A stretch of DNA of 64,000 nt from Corynebacterium xerosis NBRC 16721 = ATCC 373 (GCF_001552415.1 NZ_BCRD01000003.1:186001-250000); one strand, 5' to 3'. Positions 33,168 to 43,880 are shown, counted from the stretch's first letter. Notes: generated by a model not told the origin, from the sequence alone. Numbers and translations are program-made.

Positions 33168-33238
33168 GGGGTCACTCTCTTCGCTTGACGACGGCCCTGA
33201 GGCAGACCGTTCGGTACGTTTCTTCTGGTTCGCTTCTT

Positions 33239-34183
33239 CTAGTTCACTTCGGCGGCGATGGCCGGATCGGGCTTCTCGGCCCCGTCGGCCCCGCGGGCCT
33301 CCCGCAGCTCGACCCTCTTGCGGCGCCACGGCAGGGTGTCGTGGCGGCGGGACCACAGCAGGGTGGCGGCCACCGCGGCGACCCAGGCGCCGAGCAGGAC
33401 GCCCAGGGCGGCGCCGGGGAGGTGGCCGTCGGCCAGCGTGCGGATGTTGAGGAAGACCAGCACGCCGCCGATGACGATGCCCAGGCTGCGGGGGTTGATC
33501 CGGCCGACCAGGTACGCGGCCAGGGGAGCCGCGGCGATGCCGCCGACGAGCAGGCAGATGATCGGCAGGGTGTGGGCGGAGAACTCTTCGCGCAGCATCG
33601 GCAGGAAACCGATGACGGCGGCGACGGCGACCAGGAACTCGGCCGCGGAGACCGTGCCGATGACCTTGCGGGGCTGATCGGCTTCGGCGCTCATCAGCGT
33701 CGACGTGGTCACCGGGCCCCAACCACCGCCGCCGGTGGCATCGAGCAGGCCGCCGACCAGGCCCAACGGGCCGAGCTTGGCCAGGCCCCACTTGCGCACG
33801 CCCTTCGTCCGCCCCGTGGAGAAAAATGCGAAGCGGACCAGGACCCACAGGCCCAGGCACAGCAGGATGGTGGAGGTGACGGGCTTGGCCGCGTCGCCGT
33901 CGAGGTTGGACAGGAAGGTGGCGCCGACGAACGCGCCGACCGCGCCGGGGACGCCGAGGCGGATGACGCGGCCCCAGTCGACGTTGCCGAAGCGCCAGTG
34001 CGAGGCGCCCGACGCGAAGGTCGTGCCGACCTCCACGACGTGGACGACGGCCGAGGCGGTGGCGGCGCCCGTTCCGGAAAGAATGAACAGGGTCGTCGCC
34101 GTCACGCCGAAGGCCATGCCCAGCGTGCCGTCGACGAGCTGGGCTCCTAGACCTATCAACGTGAACAGAACGATTTTCTCCAT
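33239..34183 (-). CDS. cysZ: TauE/SafE-family permease (CysZ-like)
   Basis: 314 residues with about eight hydrophobic segments. QLVDGTLGMAFGVTATTL at the start and GLLDATGGGGWGPVTTSTLM are the two TauE/SafE repeats. It probably moves sulfate or another sulfur anion across the membrane. Here it leads the minus-strand cluster, whereas C. glutamicum has cysZ at the end. TAGTGT 7 nt before the ATG suggests a leaderless start overlapping the McbR site. Confidence 0.85.
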   Translation of the reverse strand: MEKIVLFTLIGLGAQLVDGTLGMAFGVTATTLFILSGTGAATASAVVHVVEVGTTFASGASHWRFGNVDWGRVIRLGVPGAVGAFVGATFLSNLDGDAAKPVTSTILLCLGLWVLVRFAFFSTGRTKGVRKWGLAKLGPLGLVGGLLDATGGGGWGPVTTSTLMSAEADQPRKVIGTVSAAEFLVAVAAVIGFLPMLREEFSAHTLPIICLLVGGIAAAPLAAYLVGRINPRSLGIVIGGVLVFLNIRTLADGHLPGAALGVLLGAWVAAVAATLLWSRRHDTLPWRRKRVELREARGADGAEKPDPAIAAEVN

Positions 34184-34190
34184 GGGCCGA

Positions 34191-34196
34191 ACACTA
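34191..34196 (-). promoter_or_regulatory. -10 box of leaderless cysZ-like gene
   Basis: TAGTGT on the minus strand is followed by TCGGCCC and the ATG. Its upstream edge overlaps the McbR-type operator, so a bound repressor would block it. Confidence 0.5.
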
Positions 34197-34210
34197 GACA
34201 GGCCGGTCTG
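34195..34210. promoter_or_regulatory. Candidate McbR operator of the sulfur cluster
   Basis: TAGAC-AGGCCG-GTCTG differs by one base from the McbR consensus TAGAC-N6-GTCTA. It lies in the 99-bp divergent region between cysZ and fpr2, where one repressor dimer could control both directions according to sulfur status. Confidence 0.7.
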
Positions 34211-34282
34211 TTCAAGGCGCGGTAAAAATCAGCGTGAATCGAACACCGCCGCCGCGGCCGCCGTCCCCCATCATCGGATCCC

Positions 34283-35656
34283 ATGACTACCCGAAAGCTT
34301 CGAGTCGCCATCGTCGGATCCGGCCCCGCGGGCATCTACGCCGCGGACGCCCTGATGAAGTCCGGCCGCGACGTGTCCATCGACATTCTCGAGCGCCTGC
34401 CCGCGCCGTTCGGCCTCATCCGCTACGGCGTCGCTCCCGATCATCCGCGCATCAAGGGCATCATCAAGTCCCTGCACCGCGTGCTGGACAAGCCCGAGGT
34501 CCGCCTTTTGGGCAACGTCGACGTCGGGCGCGACGTGTCCGTCGCGGAACTGCGCAGGCTTTACGACGCCGTCGTGTTCGCGACCGGCGCCACCGGCGAT
34601 CGCGACCTGAACATTCCCGGCGCGGACCTGGAGGGCCACCATGGCGCCGGCGAGTTCGTCGGCTTCTACGACTCGCACCCCGAGTTCGCCCGCGAGTGGG
34701 ACCTGTCGGCCGAGTCCGTCGCCGTCGTCGGCGTGGGCAACGTCGGCCTGGACGTCGCCCGCATCCTGGCGAAGACCGCCGATGAGCTGCACGTCACCGA
34801 GATCGCCGACAACGTCTACGAGGGCCTGGGCGCCAACGCCGCCCGCGAGGTCCACGTCTTCGGCCGCCGCGGCCCCGCCCAGGCGAAGTTCACGCCGCTG
34901 GAGCTGAAGGAGCTCGACCACTCCCCCACCATCGAGGTCGTCATCGACCCCGAGGACATCGACTACGACGCCGCCTCCGAGTCCGCCCGGCGCGAGTCGA
35001 AGATCGTGGATCAGGTGTGCTCGATCATCGAAAATTACGCGATCCGCGACCCGAAGGGCGCTCCCCACAAGCTCCACATCCACTTCTTCGAGTCCCCTGT
35101 GGAACTGCTCGGCGAGGACGGCCGCGTCACCGCCATCCGCACCGAGCGCACCAAGCTCGACGGCAATGGCGGCGTCGTCGGCACCGGCAAGTTCACCGAC
35201 TGGCCCGTCGGCGCCGTGTACCGCGCCGTCGGCTACCGCTCCGACGCCGTGCCGGAGGTGCCGTTCGACGAGGCCAAGGCCGTCATCCCCAACGAGGGCG
35301 GCCGCGTCGACGGCCACGTCGGCCTCTACGCCACCGGGTGGGTGCGCCGCGGCCCCGTCGGCCTGATTGGCAACACCAAGGGCGACGCCAACGAGGCGAT
35401 CGGGAACCTGCTGGCCGATTGGGACGAAGGCATCCTGCAGCTTGCGGCCGAGCCGTCGGAAAGCGCGGTCACCGAGTTCTTCGACGTCCGCGGCATCGAG
35501 TACACCACCTGGGACGGATGGCACCGCCTCGACGCCGCCGAACGCGCGGCCGGCGAAGCCGAGGGGCGCGAGCGCAAGAAGTTCGTGGAGTGGGAGGACA
35601 TGGTCGCCCACTCGCGCGATCGCACCGGCGTGCCCGCCGGTTCCTTCAGCAGGTAG
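34283..35656 (+). CDS. fpr2: Ferredoxin-NADP reductase, sulfur-cluster copy
   Basis: 457 residues, same family and architecture as the copy at 19322-20683: FAD motif VAIVGSGPAGIYAADAL and NADPH motif VVGVGNVGLDVARIL. It differs mainly at the C-terminus, with about 20 extra residues. In C. glutamicum fpr2 stands beside cysI and supplies reduced ferredoxin to sulfite reductase. The McbR-type site and a TAAAAAT box (34222-34228) lie upstream. No strong ribosome-binding site is visible before the ATG. Confidence 0.94.
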   Translation: MTTRKLRVAIVGSGPAGIYAADALMKSGRDVSIDILERLPAPFGLIRYGVAPDHPRIKGIIKSLHRVLDKPEVRLLGNVDVGRDVSVAELRRLYDAVVFATGATGDRDLNIPGADLEGHHGAGEFVGFYDSHPEFAREWDLSAESVAVVGVGNVGLDVARILAKTADELHVTEIADNVYEGLGANAAREVHVFGRRGPAQAKFTPLELKELDHSPTIEVVIDPEDIDYDAASESARRESKIVDQVCSIIENYAIRDPKGAPHKLHIHFFESPVELLGEDGRVTAIRTERTKLDGNGGVVGTGKFTDWPVGAVYRAVGYRSDAVPEVPFDEAKAVIPNEGGRVDGHVGLYATGWVRRGPVGLIGNTKGDANEAIGNLLADWDEGILQLAAEPSESAVTEFFDVRGIEYTTWDGWHRLDAAERAAGEAEGRERKKFVEWEDMVAHSRDRTGVPAGSFSR

Positions 35657-35795
35657 GGCAGCGGGCCCGCCAGCAGCGGGAGCCGGCGGGTTTCGCCGAG
35701 GCGTTTCGCCGTACCTCAACCTGCCGGTGCGCCCGACCGAACCCCTCGGGGTCACCCCCTCCGGCACCCTTCACCGACTCGGCCGCGGACGCGAT

Positions 35796-35801
35796 TAGAG
35801 T
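35796..35801 (+). promoter_or_regulatory. -10 box of leaderless phosphoribosyltransferase gene
   Basis: TAGAGT is followed by TGACGC and the ATG, with no ribosome-binding site. Confidence 0.5.
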
Positions 35802-35807
35802 TGACGC

Positions 35808-36308
35808 ATGGCATACCACGCGGATTCGTCGGACCTGCAGCAGAAGGAAATTCTCACCTGGGAGGGGTTCGGCGTCGCCTCGCGCGAGTTGGCGCAGACC
35901 ATCGCGGATGACGGGTACGAACCGGAGATCATCATCGCCGTCGCGCGCGGCGGCCTCGTCGCCGCCGGCGCCCTGAGCTACGCGCTGGGGGTGAAGCTGT
36001 CCGACGCGATCAACGTCGAGTTCTACACCGACGTCCACACGACTTTGCCGGACCCGATCCTGCTCGAGCCGATGCTCGACGTCGCGTCGATTTCCGGCCG
36101 CAAGCTGCTGGTCGTCGACGACGTCGCCGATTCCGGCCGCACCATGAAGCTGGTTCTGGAGATCCTCCGCGAGCAGGGCGCCGAGGTCCGGTCCGCGGTG
36201 CTGTACGAGAAGTCCGTGTCCGTGGTCAAGCCCGACTACACGTGGCGCCACACCGACGAGTGGATCGTCTTCCCCTGGTCGGCCGAGCCGCCGGTGACCA
36301 AGAACTAG
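35808..36308 (+). CDS. Purine/xanthine-type phosphoribosyltransferase
   Basis: 166 residues. The PRPP-binding loop LLVVDDVADSGRTMKL is at about residues 101-116. IIIAVARGGLVAAGAL near residue 42 supplies the second phosphoribosyl contact, and the C-terminal DEWIVFPW is typical of Gpt-like enzymes. It likely salvages a purine base (xanthine, guanine or hypoxanthine). The stop is followed by six T residues and a GCTTTACGACG word, but no strong hairpin. Confidence 0.85.
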   Translation: MAYHADSSDLQQKEILTWEGFGVASRELAQTIADDGYEPEIIIAVARGGLVAAGALSYALGVKLSDAINVEFYTDVHTTLPDPILLEPMLDVASISGRKLLVVDDVADSGRTMKLVLEILREQGAEVRSAVLYEKSVSVVKPDYTWRHTDEWIVFPWSAEPPVTKN

Positions 36309-36457
36309 TTTTTTCGGGGTCCGGCACGAGGCTTTACGACGGGCCGACGTTCGCCCGCGCGGCGGGCTCCGCCGATCCGACGCATTTCGAATTCGCCGCG
36401 GGCAGCCATCCAGATCGTATAGGAGCCCGCTGGTTTCAGCCTCACCCTGCCCTACAT

Positions 36458-36473
36458 TCGAACACATTTACTA
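36458..36473 (+). promoter_or_regulatory. LexA-like operator/promoter of HNH copy 2
   Basis: TCGAACACATTTACTA shares CGAACACAT and the following AT-rich bases with the element before HNH copy 1, and sits about 130 nt before the start in both. It has a good left SOS half-site and a poor right half. The rest of this 293-bp gap holds a GCTTTACGACG word and no supported gene. Confidence 0.4.
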
Positions 36474-36601
36474 ATTCGTCGCGCTGTCGAGGGTTTGAAA
36501 TCCGCGCGATGTTCTAGCATGCGAACTGACGGACGAAGGGGAGATGGCGTGAGGGGCGCCATCGGCGGCCGTCGGATACCGGGGAAGACCGGGGGACATC
36601 G

Positions 36602-38122
36602 ATGCGCGATCACGCATCCGAATCACCGACCGACAGGCCGGTTGCAACACCGGCTGAGACACCAACCGAAGCACCTACGAAAGCACCTACCGCAGCACCT
36701 GCCGAAACATCTGCCGATGCACCGGACCCGGCACCATTCGGCGCACACCGGAACAGGCCATCGCCCTTCGACGCCGCGTGCGCGCCCGGCGCGGCTCGCT
36801 GGGTGCACGAGTTCGCGGGCGCGGCGTCCATCATCGGCATCCGCCACAACCGCGATGAACTGCGCATCGCCGAAGCATGCGCGCCACCAGACGGCACCGC
36901 GGACGTCGCGGACCACCTGGCGCACATGGCCCTGCAGTTCGGCATGACGCCGGGGTTCGCCGAGTGCTATGCGGACGTCGGCACCATGTTGAAGAGGTTC
37001 CCGCGGCTGGCCCGGGTTCTGCGGCACCGGGGCCACATGCCGTTTTCGCACGTGCGCACCCTCGCCCGCTGCACGCTGACCGCACCCGACGACATCCTCG
37101 TGGAGTTGGAGGAGATGCTGCTCCCACTGATCCTGCCGAAGCGGGACGGGCAGGGGCTCAAGGGATGGCGGGCGCTGCATAATCGCATCCAGGAAGTCAT
37201 CGAAAGGTTGGCTCCGCTGGCGCGGCCATTGGACGCGGACCCCGAGTCGTCCGACGTGCCCGCCCCGGCCGCGGATCCCGATGCGCCACCGCAGGAGTTC
37301 ATCGACGTCGCTCAGGACGAGCGCGTCACCTACATCACCGCGCAACTGGATAAGGCACGGGCGCACGAATTGTTCGCCGTCCTCGGCGCCATCTGCGCCG
37401 CCGAGAAGTGCTCGCGTGCCGAAGCCCTGACCCACCTGGTGCGGGGCACCAGCGAAGTGTCGGTGACGTTGAACGTCTACAAGAGCTGGGAAACCGGTGA
37501 CACATGGGTACCCGGCACGGGCCGATGGGCCGCCGGAATCATGTCCGACGACTGGTTGGGAATGATCGACGGCGCCCGGCTCTGCGGCGACTCGACCACC
37601 GGCGGGTACGCGCCGTCGGAGGCGCAGAAGGCGTTCATCGTCGGCCGCGACGGCACGTGCCGCTTCCCCGGTTGCGACCGGCCCGCCCACCGCACCGAAG
37701 GCGACCACGTGGAGCCCTTCGACCACGACGATCCGGGTGCCGGCGGCGCGACCGACACCGAAAACCTCCACTGCCTGTGCAAACGGCACCACGATCTGAA
37801 AACGCAGGAGTTGTGGGACGTGCTCCGACTTCCCGACGGCACCGAGTACTGGACCTCGCGGTCGACGGGGCTGGTCGCCGCCAGCGTGCCGTCGGGACCG
37901 CTCGCCGGGAAACACCGCACCAACTTCACCGCCCGGCAGATGCGCAAACGGCGCACCCTGGCCGAACACAACGAGAAAAGGCTGCGGATCATGGAAGCCG
38001 AACGCGCCATCGTCGCCGAAGCGCGGGCGAAACAACGTGGGAACGACGAAGGAGGACTCATCAGCGAAGAAGCCCGTCGCCGCCAAGCGGAAGTCGAGCG
38101 AATTTTCGGCGAGGCGGCGTGA
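36602..38122 (+). CDS. DUF222 / HNH endonuclease domain protein (copy 2)
   Basis: 506 residues. The N-terminus (about 15-41) is a Thr/Pro/Ala/Glu repeat encoded by unusually AT-rich imperfect repeats of GCACCTACx. DUF222 occupies about 65-300. The HNH motif is CRFPGCDRPAHRTEGDHVEP (~353-372) and NLHCLCKRHHDLKT (~388-401). Same family as copy 1 at 20844-22556 but with a shorter HNH spacer. GGGGGA precedes the ATG. Role unestablished, as for copy 1. Confidence 0.85.
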   Translation: MRDHASESPTDRPVATPAETPTEAPTKAPTAAPAETSADAPDPAPFGAHRNRPSPFDAACAPGAARWVHEFAGAASIIGIRHNRDELRIAEACAPPDGTADVADHLAHMALQFGMTPGFAECYADVGTMLKRFPRLARVLRHRGHMPFSHVRTLARCTLTAPDDILVELEEMLLPLILPKRDGQGLKGWRALHNRIQEVIERLAPLARPLDADPESSDVPAPAADPDAPPQEFIDVAQDERVTYITAQLDKARAHELFAVLGAICAAEKCSRAEALTHLVRGTSEVSVTLNVYKSWETGDTWVPGTGRWAAGIMSDDWLGMIDGARLCGDSTTGGYAPSEAQKAFIVGRDGTCRFPGCDRPAHRTEGDHVEPFDHDDPGAGGATDTENLHCLCKRHHDLKTQELWDVLRLPDGTEYWTSRSTGLVAASVPSGPLAGKHRTNFTARQMRKRRTLAEHNEKRLRIMEAERAIVAEARAKQRGNDEGGLISEEARRRQAEVERIFGEAA

Positions 38123-38124
38123 GG

Positions 38125-38187
38125 GCCGGCTACTTCACCGGTTCGGTTGATTCACCCGCCGCCTACTTCACTCACCGCCTACTTCAC
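38125..38187. repeat. Triplicated purT stop-codon segment
   Basis: GCCTACTTCAC occurs at 38158-38168 and 38176-38186, and GGCTACTTCACCGG at 38127-38140. Read on the minus strand each is GTGAAGTAG, the end of purT. Two degenerate extra copies of the purT terminus therefore follow the true stop, in the 56-bp gap to HNH copy 2. Confidence 0.6.
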
Positions 38188-39399
38188 CGGCTCAGCAGAG
38201 ACTTTCAATGCAGAGGCGGCGGTGAAGGCGTTCTCGCGGGCGACGTCGACGGTCTCGGCGGTGGACACGGCAACGCCCATGCGGCGGCGTTCGTGTGCTT
38301 CGGGCTTGCCGAAGATGCGCACGTCGGTTTCGGGGACGGCCAGCGCGTCGGCAAGCCCGGAATAGGACGGGGCGACCGCATCGAGTCCGCCGTAGACGAC
38401 CGCCGACGCCCCCGGCGACGTCAGCGTGACGTCGATGGGCAGTCCCAGGATCGCGCGGGCGTGGAGCTCGAACTCGGAACAGCGCTGTGTGCCCATGGTG
38501 ACCAGGCCGGTGTCGTGGGGACGGGGGCTGACCTCGGAGAACCACACGTCGTCGCCGCGGACGAACAGCTCCACGCCGAAGATGCCGCGGCCGCCGAGTG
38601 CGCCGGTGATGCGGGCGGCGACGGAACGGGCGTTGTCCAGCGCGACCTGCGACATCGGCATCGGCTGCCACGACTCGACGTAATCGCCGTCGACCTGGCG
38701 GTGGCCGATGGGCTCGCAGAACCACGTCGCCGGCTCGCCGGTGGCTGGATCGATGGAACGGACGGTGAGCAACGTGATCTCGTAGTCGAAGTCGACGAAA
38801 CCCTCGACGATGACGCGCCCCGAGGACACGCGGCCGCCGCTCATGGCGTAATCCCACGCGGCGCCGACGTCCTCCCGGGACCGCACGGTGGACTGGCCCT
38901 TGCCGGACGAGCTCATCACCGGCTTGACCACGCACGGCAAGCCGATCTCCTCGACGGCCGCGGCGAACTCCTCCCGCGTCGAGGCGAAGCGGTAGCGCGA
39001 CGTCGGCAGGCCGACCTCCTCGGCGGCCAGGCGGCGGATGCCCTCGCGGTTCATGGTCAGCTGCGCGGCGCGGGCCGTCGGGACCACGGTGGCGTCGCCG
39101 GCGGCCTCCAGCTCGACGAGCGCATCTGTGGCCAGCGCCTCGATCTCCGGCACGATGAAGTCGGGGCGAACCTCGGCGACGAGGTCCTTCACGGCCTCCG
39201 CGTCGGTCATGTCCAGCTCGTGCCAGAAATGCGCCACCTGATGCGCCGGGGCGTGGGCGTAGCGGTCGGCGGCGTGGACCTCGACGCCGAGACGCTGGAA
39301 CGCGATGGCCACTTCCTTGCCCAGTTCACCCGATCCCAGCAGCAGAACTCGCGTGGCGCCCTCCGTGTACGGGGTGCCGATGGATGCGGGGGTGAACAT
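38179..39399 (-). CDS. purT: Formate-dependent GAR transformylase PurT
   Basis: 406 residues. N-terminal [22 protein letters not shown] is the first Rossmann-like part. The ATP-grasp centre shows [15 protein letters not shown] and FGVELFV, with [11 protein letters not shown] late in the chain. It makes formyl-GAR from GAR, formate and ATP in purine synthesis, bypassing folate-dependent PurN. GAGGAGA precedes the ATG by 5 nt. Its 3' end abuts HNH copy 2 tail-to-tail. Confidence 0.95.
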   Translation of the reverse strand: MFTPASIGTPYTEGATRVLLLGSGELGKEVAIAFQRLGVEVHAADRYAHAPAHQVAHFWHELDMTDAEAVKDLVAEVRPDFIVPEIEALATDALVELEAAGDATVVPTARAAQLTMNREGIRRLAAEEVGLPTSRYRFASTREEFAAAVEEIGLPCVVKPVMSSSGKGQSTVRSREDVGAAWDYAMSGGRVSSGRVIVEGFVDFDYEITLLTVRSIDPATGEPATWFCEPIGHRQVDGDYVESWQPMPMSQVALDNARSVAARITGALGGRGIFGVELFVRGDDVWFSEVSPRPHDTGLVTMGTQRCSEFELHARAILGLPIDVTLTSPGASAVVYGGLDAVAPSYSGLADALAVPETDVRIFGKPEAHERRRMGVAVSTAETVDVARENAFTAASALKVSAEPVK

Positions 39400-39437
39400 T
39401 GGATCTCCTCGGTGGTCGGTCGCCGCGGCGAATCGCG

Positions 39438-40373
39438 TCAGTTACATCCTAGGCGCAGCACCCGGTCGAATTCGGCGTGCACGGCAGCGGGATCGACCTG
39501 CTTGATGACGCCCACCTCCCGGCCACCGCCGTCCCCGGCCGTGCGCTCGACCGCGCCCCGGTCGCCCGCGACGGCGCGCAGATTCATGGCCTCGACGCCG
39601 AAATCCACCGTCCCGCAGGCGACCATCGCAGCGAAGAGGTCGTGGACCTGCGCCAGGTAGCCGATGCCCTGGCCGCGGTGGAAACCGAAGTAGAAGCGCA
39701 GCGCATCGGCGACGACGGTGCCCAGTTCGCCGGGGATGGCCCACCGCTCGATGTCCTCCGGGCGGACGATGATCGTCTCGGTGACGTCGAGGGGGCACAG
39801 CGTCAGGGGCCGGCCACCACCACCGAACACCGCCGCCACCGCGTCGGGGTCGACCCAGAAGTTCCATTCGGCCGTCGGTGTGGTGTTGCCGGGGTGATCG
39901 ACGGCGCCGCCCATGACGGTGAGGCGATCGAAGCGCGCGGCGAGCTCCGGGAACCGTGCGACGGTCGTCAGCGGCCCGGTGACCAGCAGGTCGGCGGGAC
40001 CCGCGTCGAGGGCGAGGGTCCAGGCGCCCGGCGCGGCGCCGGTGGCGTCGCAGGCTTCCACCGCCGCGCCGGACGACGGGGGCCGGTTGAAGCCGAGGCC
40101 GAACTCCCCGTGGGTTTCCGGCGTCGTGGTCAGCGGCACCTTCAGCGGTGCCCCGAACCCCGCGGCGACGGGCACGTCGGGGCAGCCGCACAGGTCCAGG
40201 ATCCAGCGGGAATTGCGGGAGGCCTGGCACACCGTGGTGTTGCCGGCGGTGGCGGTCACTGCGGCGAGCTCGATCTCGCCGGCGCGGTGCAGGCCGGCGA
40301 GGTAGATCAGGGCGAGCATGTCGTCGATGCCGGTGTCGACGTCGGCGACGATGCGGCGGCGGTGGGAGGTCAT
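39438..40373 (-). CDS. Inosine-uridine-type nucleoside hydrolase
   Basis: 311 residues. The N-terminal [12 protein letters not shown] carries the Asp cluster that binds calcium and ribose. [16 protein letters not shown] and the TVMGGAV stretch also fit the family. It cleaves the N-glycosidic bond of ribonucleosides for salvage. TATGGT 6 nt before the ATG suggests a leaderless start, back to back with the divergent M20 gene. Base preference unknown. Confidence 0.9.
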   Translation of the reverse strand: MTSHRRRIVADVDTGIDDMLALIYLAGLHRAGEIELAAVTATAGNTTVCQASRNSRWILDLCGCPDVPVAAGFGAPLKVPLTTTPETHGEFGLGFNRPPSSGAAVEACDATGAAPGAWTLALDAGPADLLVTGPLTTVARFPELAARFDRLTVMGGAVDHPGNTTPTAEWNFWVDPDAVAAVFGGGGRPLTLCPLDVTETIIVRPEDIERWAIPGELGTVVADALRFYFGFHRGQGIGYLAQVHDLFAAMVACGTVDFGVEAMNLRAVAGDRGAVERTAGDGGGREVGVIKQVDPAAVHAEFDRVLRLGCN

Positions 40374-40379
40374 GCGCCA

Positions 40380-40400
40380 ACCATAACCGCGACCTACCCT
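40380..40400. promoter_or_regulatory. Back-to-back leaderless promoters, hydrolase/M20 pair
   Basis: On the minus strand TATGGT (40380-40385) ends 6 nt before the nucleoside hydrolase ATG. On the plus strand TACCCT (40395-40400) ends 6 nt before the M20 ATG. The starts are only 33 bp apart. Confidence 0.5.
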
Positions 40401-40406
40401 GGCCCC

Positions 40407-41609
40407 ATGACCGCGAACGAAGCAGCAGCCGCCATCCTCGCCGACCTCGCCGACACCGCCGCCGCCCGCGAGGCCCTGTACAAGGACCTCCACCGGCACC
40501 CCGAACTGTCGATGGAGGAGCACCGCACCTCCGGGGTCATCGCCGATGAGCTGGCGCGGATGGGCGTCGAGGACATCGCGATCGGCGTCACCGGCCGCGT
40601 CGGGGTCATCCGCAACGGCGACGGCCCCGTCGTGGCCATGCGCGCCGACTTCGACGCGCTGCCCATGGACGAGGAATCCGGCGTCGACTACGCCTCGGTC
40701 AACCCCGGGGTCGCCCACTCCTGCGGCCACGACGTCCACGTCACCGCCCTGCTCGGCGCGGTGGAACAACTGAACGAGCACCGCGACGCGTGGTCGGGGA
40801 CGTTCCTGGCCATCTTCCAGCCCGGCGAGGAAGCAGGCGCGGGGGCGCGGGACATGGTCAACGCCGGCATCGTCGACAAGCTGCCGAAGCCGGCCGTGGC
40901 GCTGGCACAGCACGTGCTGGGGACCGTGCCCGGCGGGGCGGTGGGCACGCGGCGCGGACCGGTGCTGACGACGGCGAGCTCCATCGAGATCACCGTCCAC
41001 GGCGCCGGCACCCACGGCTCCATGCCGAATCTGGGCGTCGACCCGATCGTGCTGGGCGCGGCCATCGTCGGGCGGCTGCAGACCATCGTTTCCCGCGAAG
41101 TCGCGCCGACCGACACGGCCGTGGTCACCGTCGGCAGCTTCCACGGCGGCACGAAGTCGAACATCATCCCCGACTCGGTGACGCTGCTGGTCAACACCCG
41201 CGCCTACGACACCGACGTCGCCGAACGGCTCCACGCCGCCATCGAACGCATCGTCCGCGCGGAATGCGACGCGGTCCGCTCCCCCAAGGCCCCCGAATTC
41301 CGGTACTACGACCAATACCCGCTGACCATCAACGACGATGCCGTCACCGACCGCGTCCGCGCCGCGTTCGACGGCTACTTCGGCGACGACTCGGTGGACA
41401 TGCCGGCCGCCCCCGCCTCCGAGGACTTTTCCATCATCCCCGACGCCTTCGGCACCCCGTACTGCTACTGGGGGCTCGGCGGATTCGCCGACATGGAATC
41501 CGCCCCCGGCAACCACTCGCCGAAATTCGCCCCGGACATCCAACCCACGCTCGACCGGGGCGCACAGGCCATCGTCGTCGCCGCCTGCGCGTGGCTGGCG
41601 GCCGACTGA
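40407..41609 (+). CDS. M20-family amidohydrolase
   Basis: 400 residues of the M20D subgroup (hippurate or indole-acetyl-amino-acid hydrolase type). Metal ligands and surroundings are seen in HRHPELSMEEHRTS, MRADFDALPM, HSCGHDVHVTALL, PGEEAGAGARDMV and QHVLG. A dimerisation domain interrupts the catalytic part at about 180-290. It cleaves N-acyl amino acids; the substrate is not known. The stop is 4 bp from the convergent purA stop. Confidence 0.9.
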   Translation: MTANEAAAAILADLADTAAAREALYKDLHRHPELSMEEHRTSGVIADELARMGVEDIAIGVTGRVGVIRNGDGPVVAMRADFDALPMDEESGVDYASVNPGVAHSCGHDVHVTALLGAVEQLNEHRDAWSGTFLAIFQPGEEAGAGARDMVNAGIVDKLPKPAVALAQHVLGTVPGGAVGTRRGPVLTTASSIEITVHGAGTHGSMPNLGVDPIVLGAAIVGRLQTIVSREVAPTDTAVVTVGSFHGGTKSNIIPDSVTLLVNTRAYDTDVAERLHAAIERIVRAECDAVRSPKAPEFRYYDQYPLTINDDAVTDRVRAAFDGYFGDDSVDMPAAPASEDFSIIPDAFGTPYCYWGLGGFADMESAPGNHSPKFAPDIQPTLDRGAQAIVVAACAWLAAD

Positions 41610-41613
41610 CCGG

Positions 41614-42900
<1,287 letters not shown>

Positions 42901-42938
42901 GTCATTCACTCCAACAAGTCGGTTGATAAACCCCCGGC

Positions 42939-42944
42939 TAGTGT
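42939..42944 (+). promoter_or_regulatory. -10 box of leaderless Rv0358-like gene
   Basis: TAGTGT is followed by AGTCGC and the ATG at 42951, with no ribosome-binding site. Confidence 0.5.
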
Positions 42945-42950
42945 AGTCGC

Positions 42951-43793
42951 ATGCGGATTTTGACGTTGCGTTGCGGTGTCGGCGACATGCCCCTCCTCCC
43001 CGGCCGGCGCGACCTGGCGTTCCTCGACGACGTCGCGAAGCAGGTCCTGCCCCACGACGACAACCCCACGCCCGACGAAATCGCCAAGGGCAAGGAGGTG
43101 CCGCACCTGGGCGCCCCGCAGCTCGCCCCGCAACGGCCGAGCGAGCCGGCGCGGGTGATCGTCGTCGGCCCCGACGCGTCGCTGGCCGCGGTGGTCACGC
43201 ATTTGATGCGGCGCAATCTGCTGTGGTTCGAGGTCGCGCACGTGCCCACCGCGCCGTCGCCGGCGGCCCGGAACTGGGGGCTGGTCGGCGATTCGGATTC
43301 CGCGGGCTCCGGCGAGTTCGGCCTGTCCATGGCCGACGCCGAGACGCGCCCCGTCCGCCCCGTGCCTCTGATCCGCGACGACACGGGCCAGGCGATCGTG
43401 GGATTCGCGCTGCTCACGGAGCCGGGAATCGAGGGCACGTCCTCGCGCGGCGGCCTGCGCGGCGAGGTGTGGGTCGACAGCGGCGAGCTGTTCTCCGGCG
43501 TTTCGCATGGCGTGCAGGTCCGCGCCCTGCCGGACGCCCCGGGGCTGGTCGCGGCCGAGTTGCCGCCGCCTCCGGGGCAGCGCCGCGGGTTGTTCCGCAC
43601 CAAGCTTTCCGACGACGACGGCCTCGCCGACATGGCCGGCAACCCCCGCATGCTGCACGAGCCCCTGACGGGGCGCGCGGTCCAGGCCGGCGGGCCGGGA
43701 TTCCGCTACGTCCGCGACGGCGTGGAGACCAAGAAGCCGCGCGAGAAGACGACCATCTACCGTCACCTGCTGGATCTGCAGCTGGTGCGGTGA
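42951..43793 (+). CDS. Conserved actinobacterial protein (Rv0358-like position)
   Basis: 280 residues, soluble, with no signal peptide or membrane segment. Start [21 protein letters not shown] and end [20 protein letters not shown] look strongly constrained; the middle is Pro/Gly-rich. No catalytic motif is recognised. From memory it corresponds in position to M. tuberculosis Rv0358, divergent from purA. Function unknown. Confidence 0.8.
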   Translation: MRILTLRCGVGDMPLLPGRRDLAFLDDVAKQVLPHDDNPTPDEIAKGKEVPHLGAPQLAPQRPSEPARVIVVGPDASLAAVVTHLMRRNLLWFEVAHVPTAPSPAARNWGLVGDSDSAGSGEFGLSMADAETRPVRPVPLIRDDTGQAIVGFALLTEPGIEGTSSRGGLRGEVWVDSGELFSGVSHGVQVRALPDAPGLVAAELPPPPGQRRGLFRTKLSDDDGLADMAGNPRMLHEPLTGRAVQAGGPGFRYVRDGVETKKPREKTTIYRHLLDLQLVR

Positions 43794-43880
43794 GGTGGTG
43801 CGGGCCGGTGCGGTGAACGCCCTGAACGCCTAGGCTGCGGGGAAGCTCTTTCTTACCCGAAAGCACGAAAGGCGGCCCCC

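Noticed and set aside
33203..33218. CAGAC-N6-GTACG before cysI as a second McbR site
   Set aside because: Too many mismatches in the right half to list as a feature; kept only as a note under cysI.
36296..36315. TTTTTT after the phosphoribosyltransferase stop as a terminator
   Set aside because: The preceding coding sequence gives only a short interrupted stem, so it is too weak to call.
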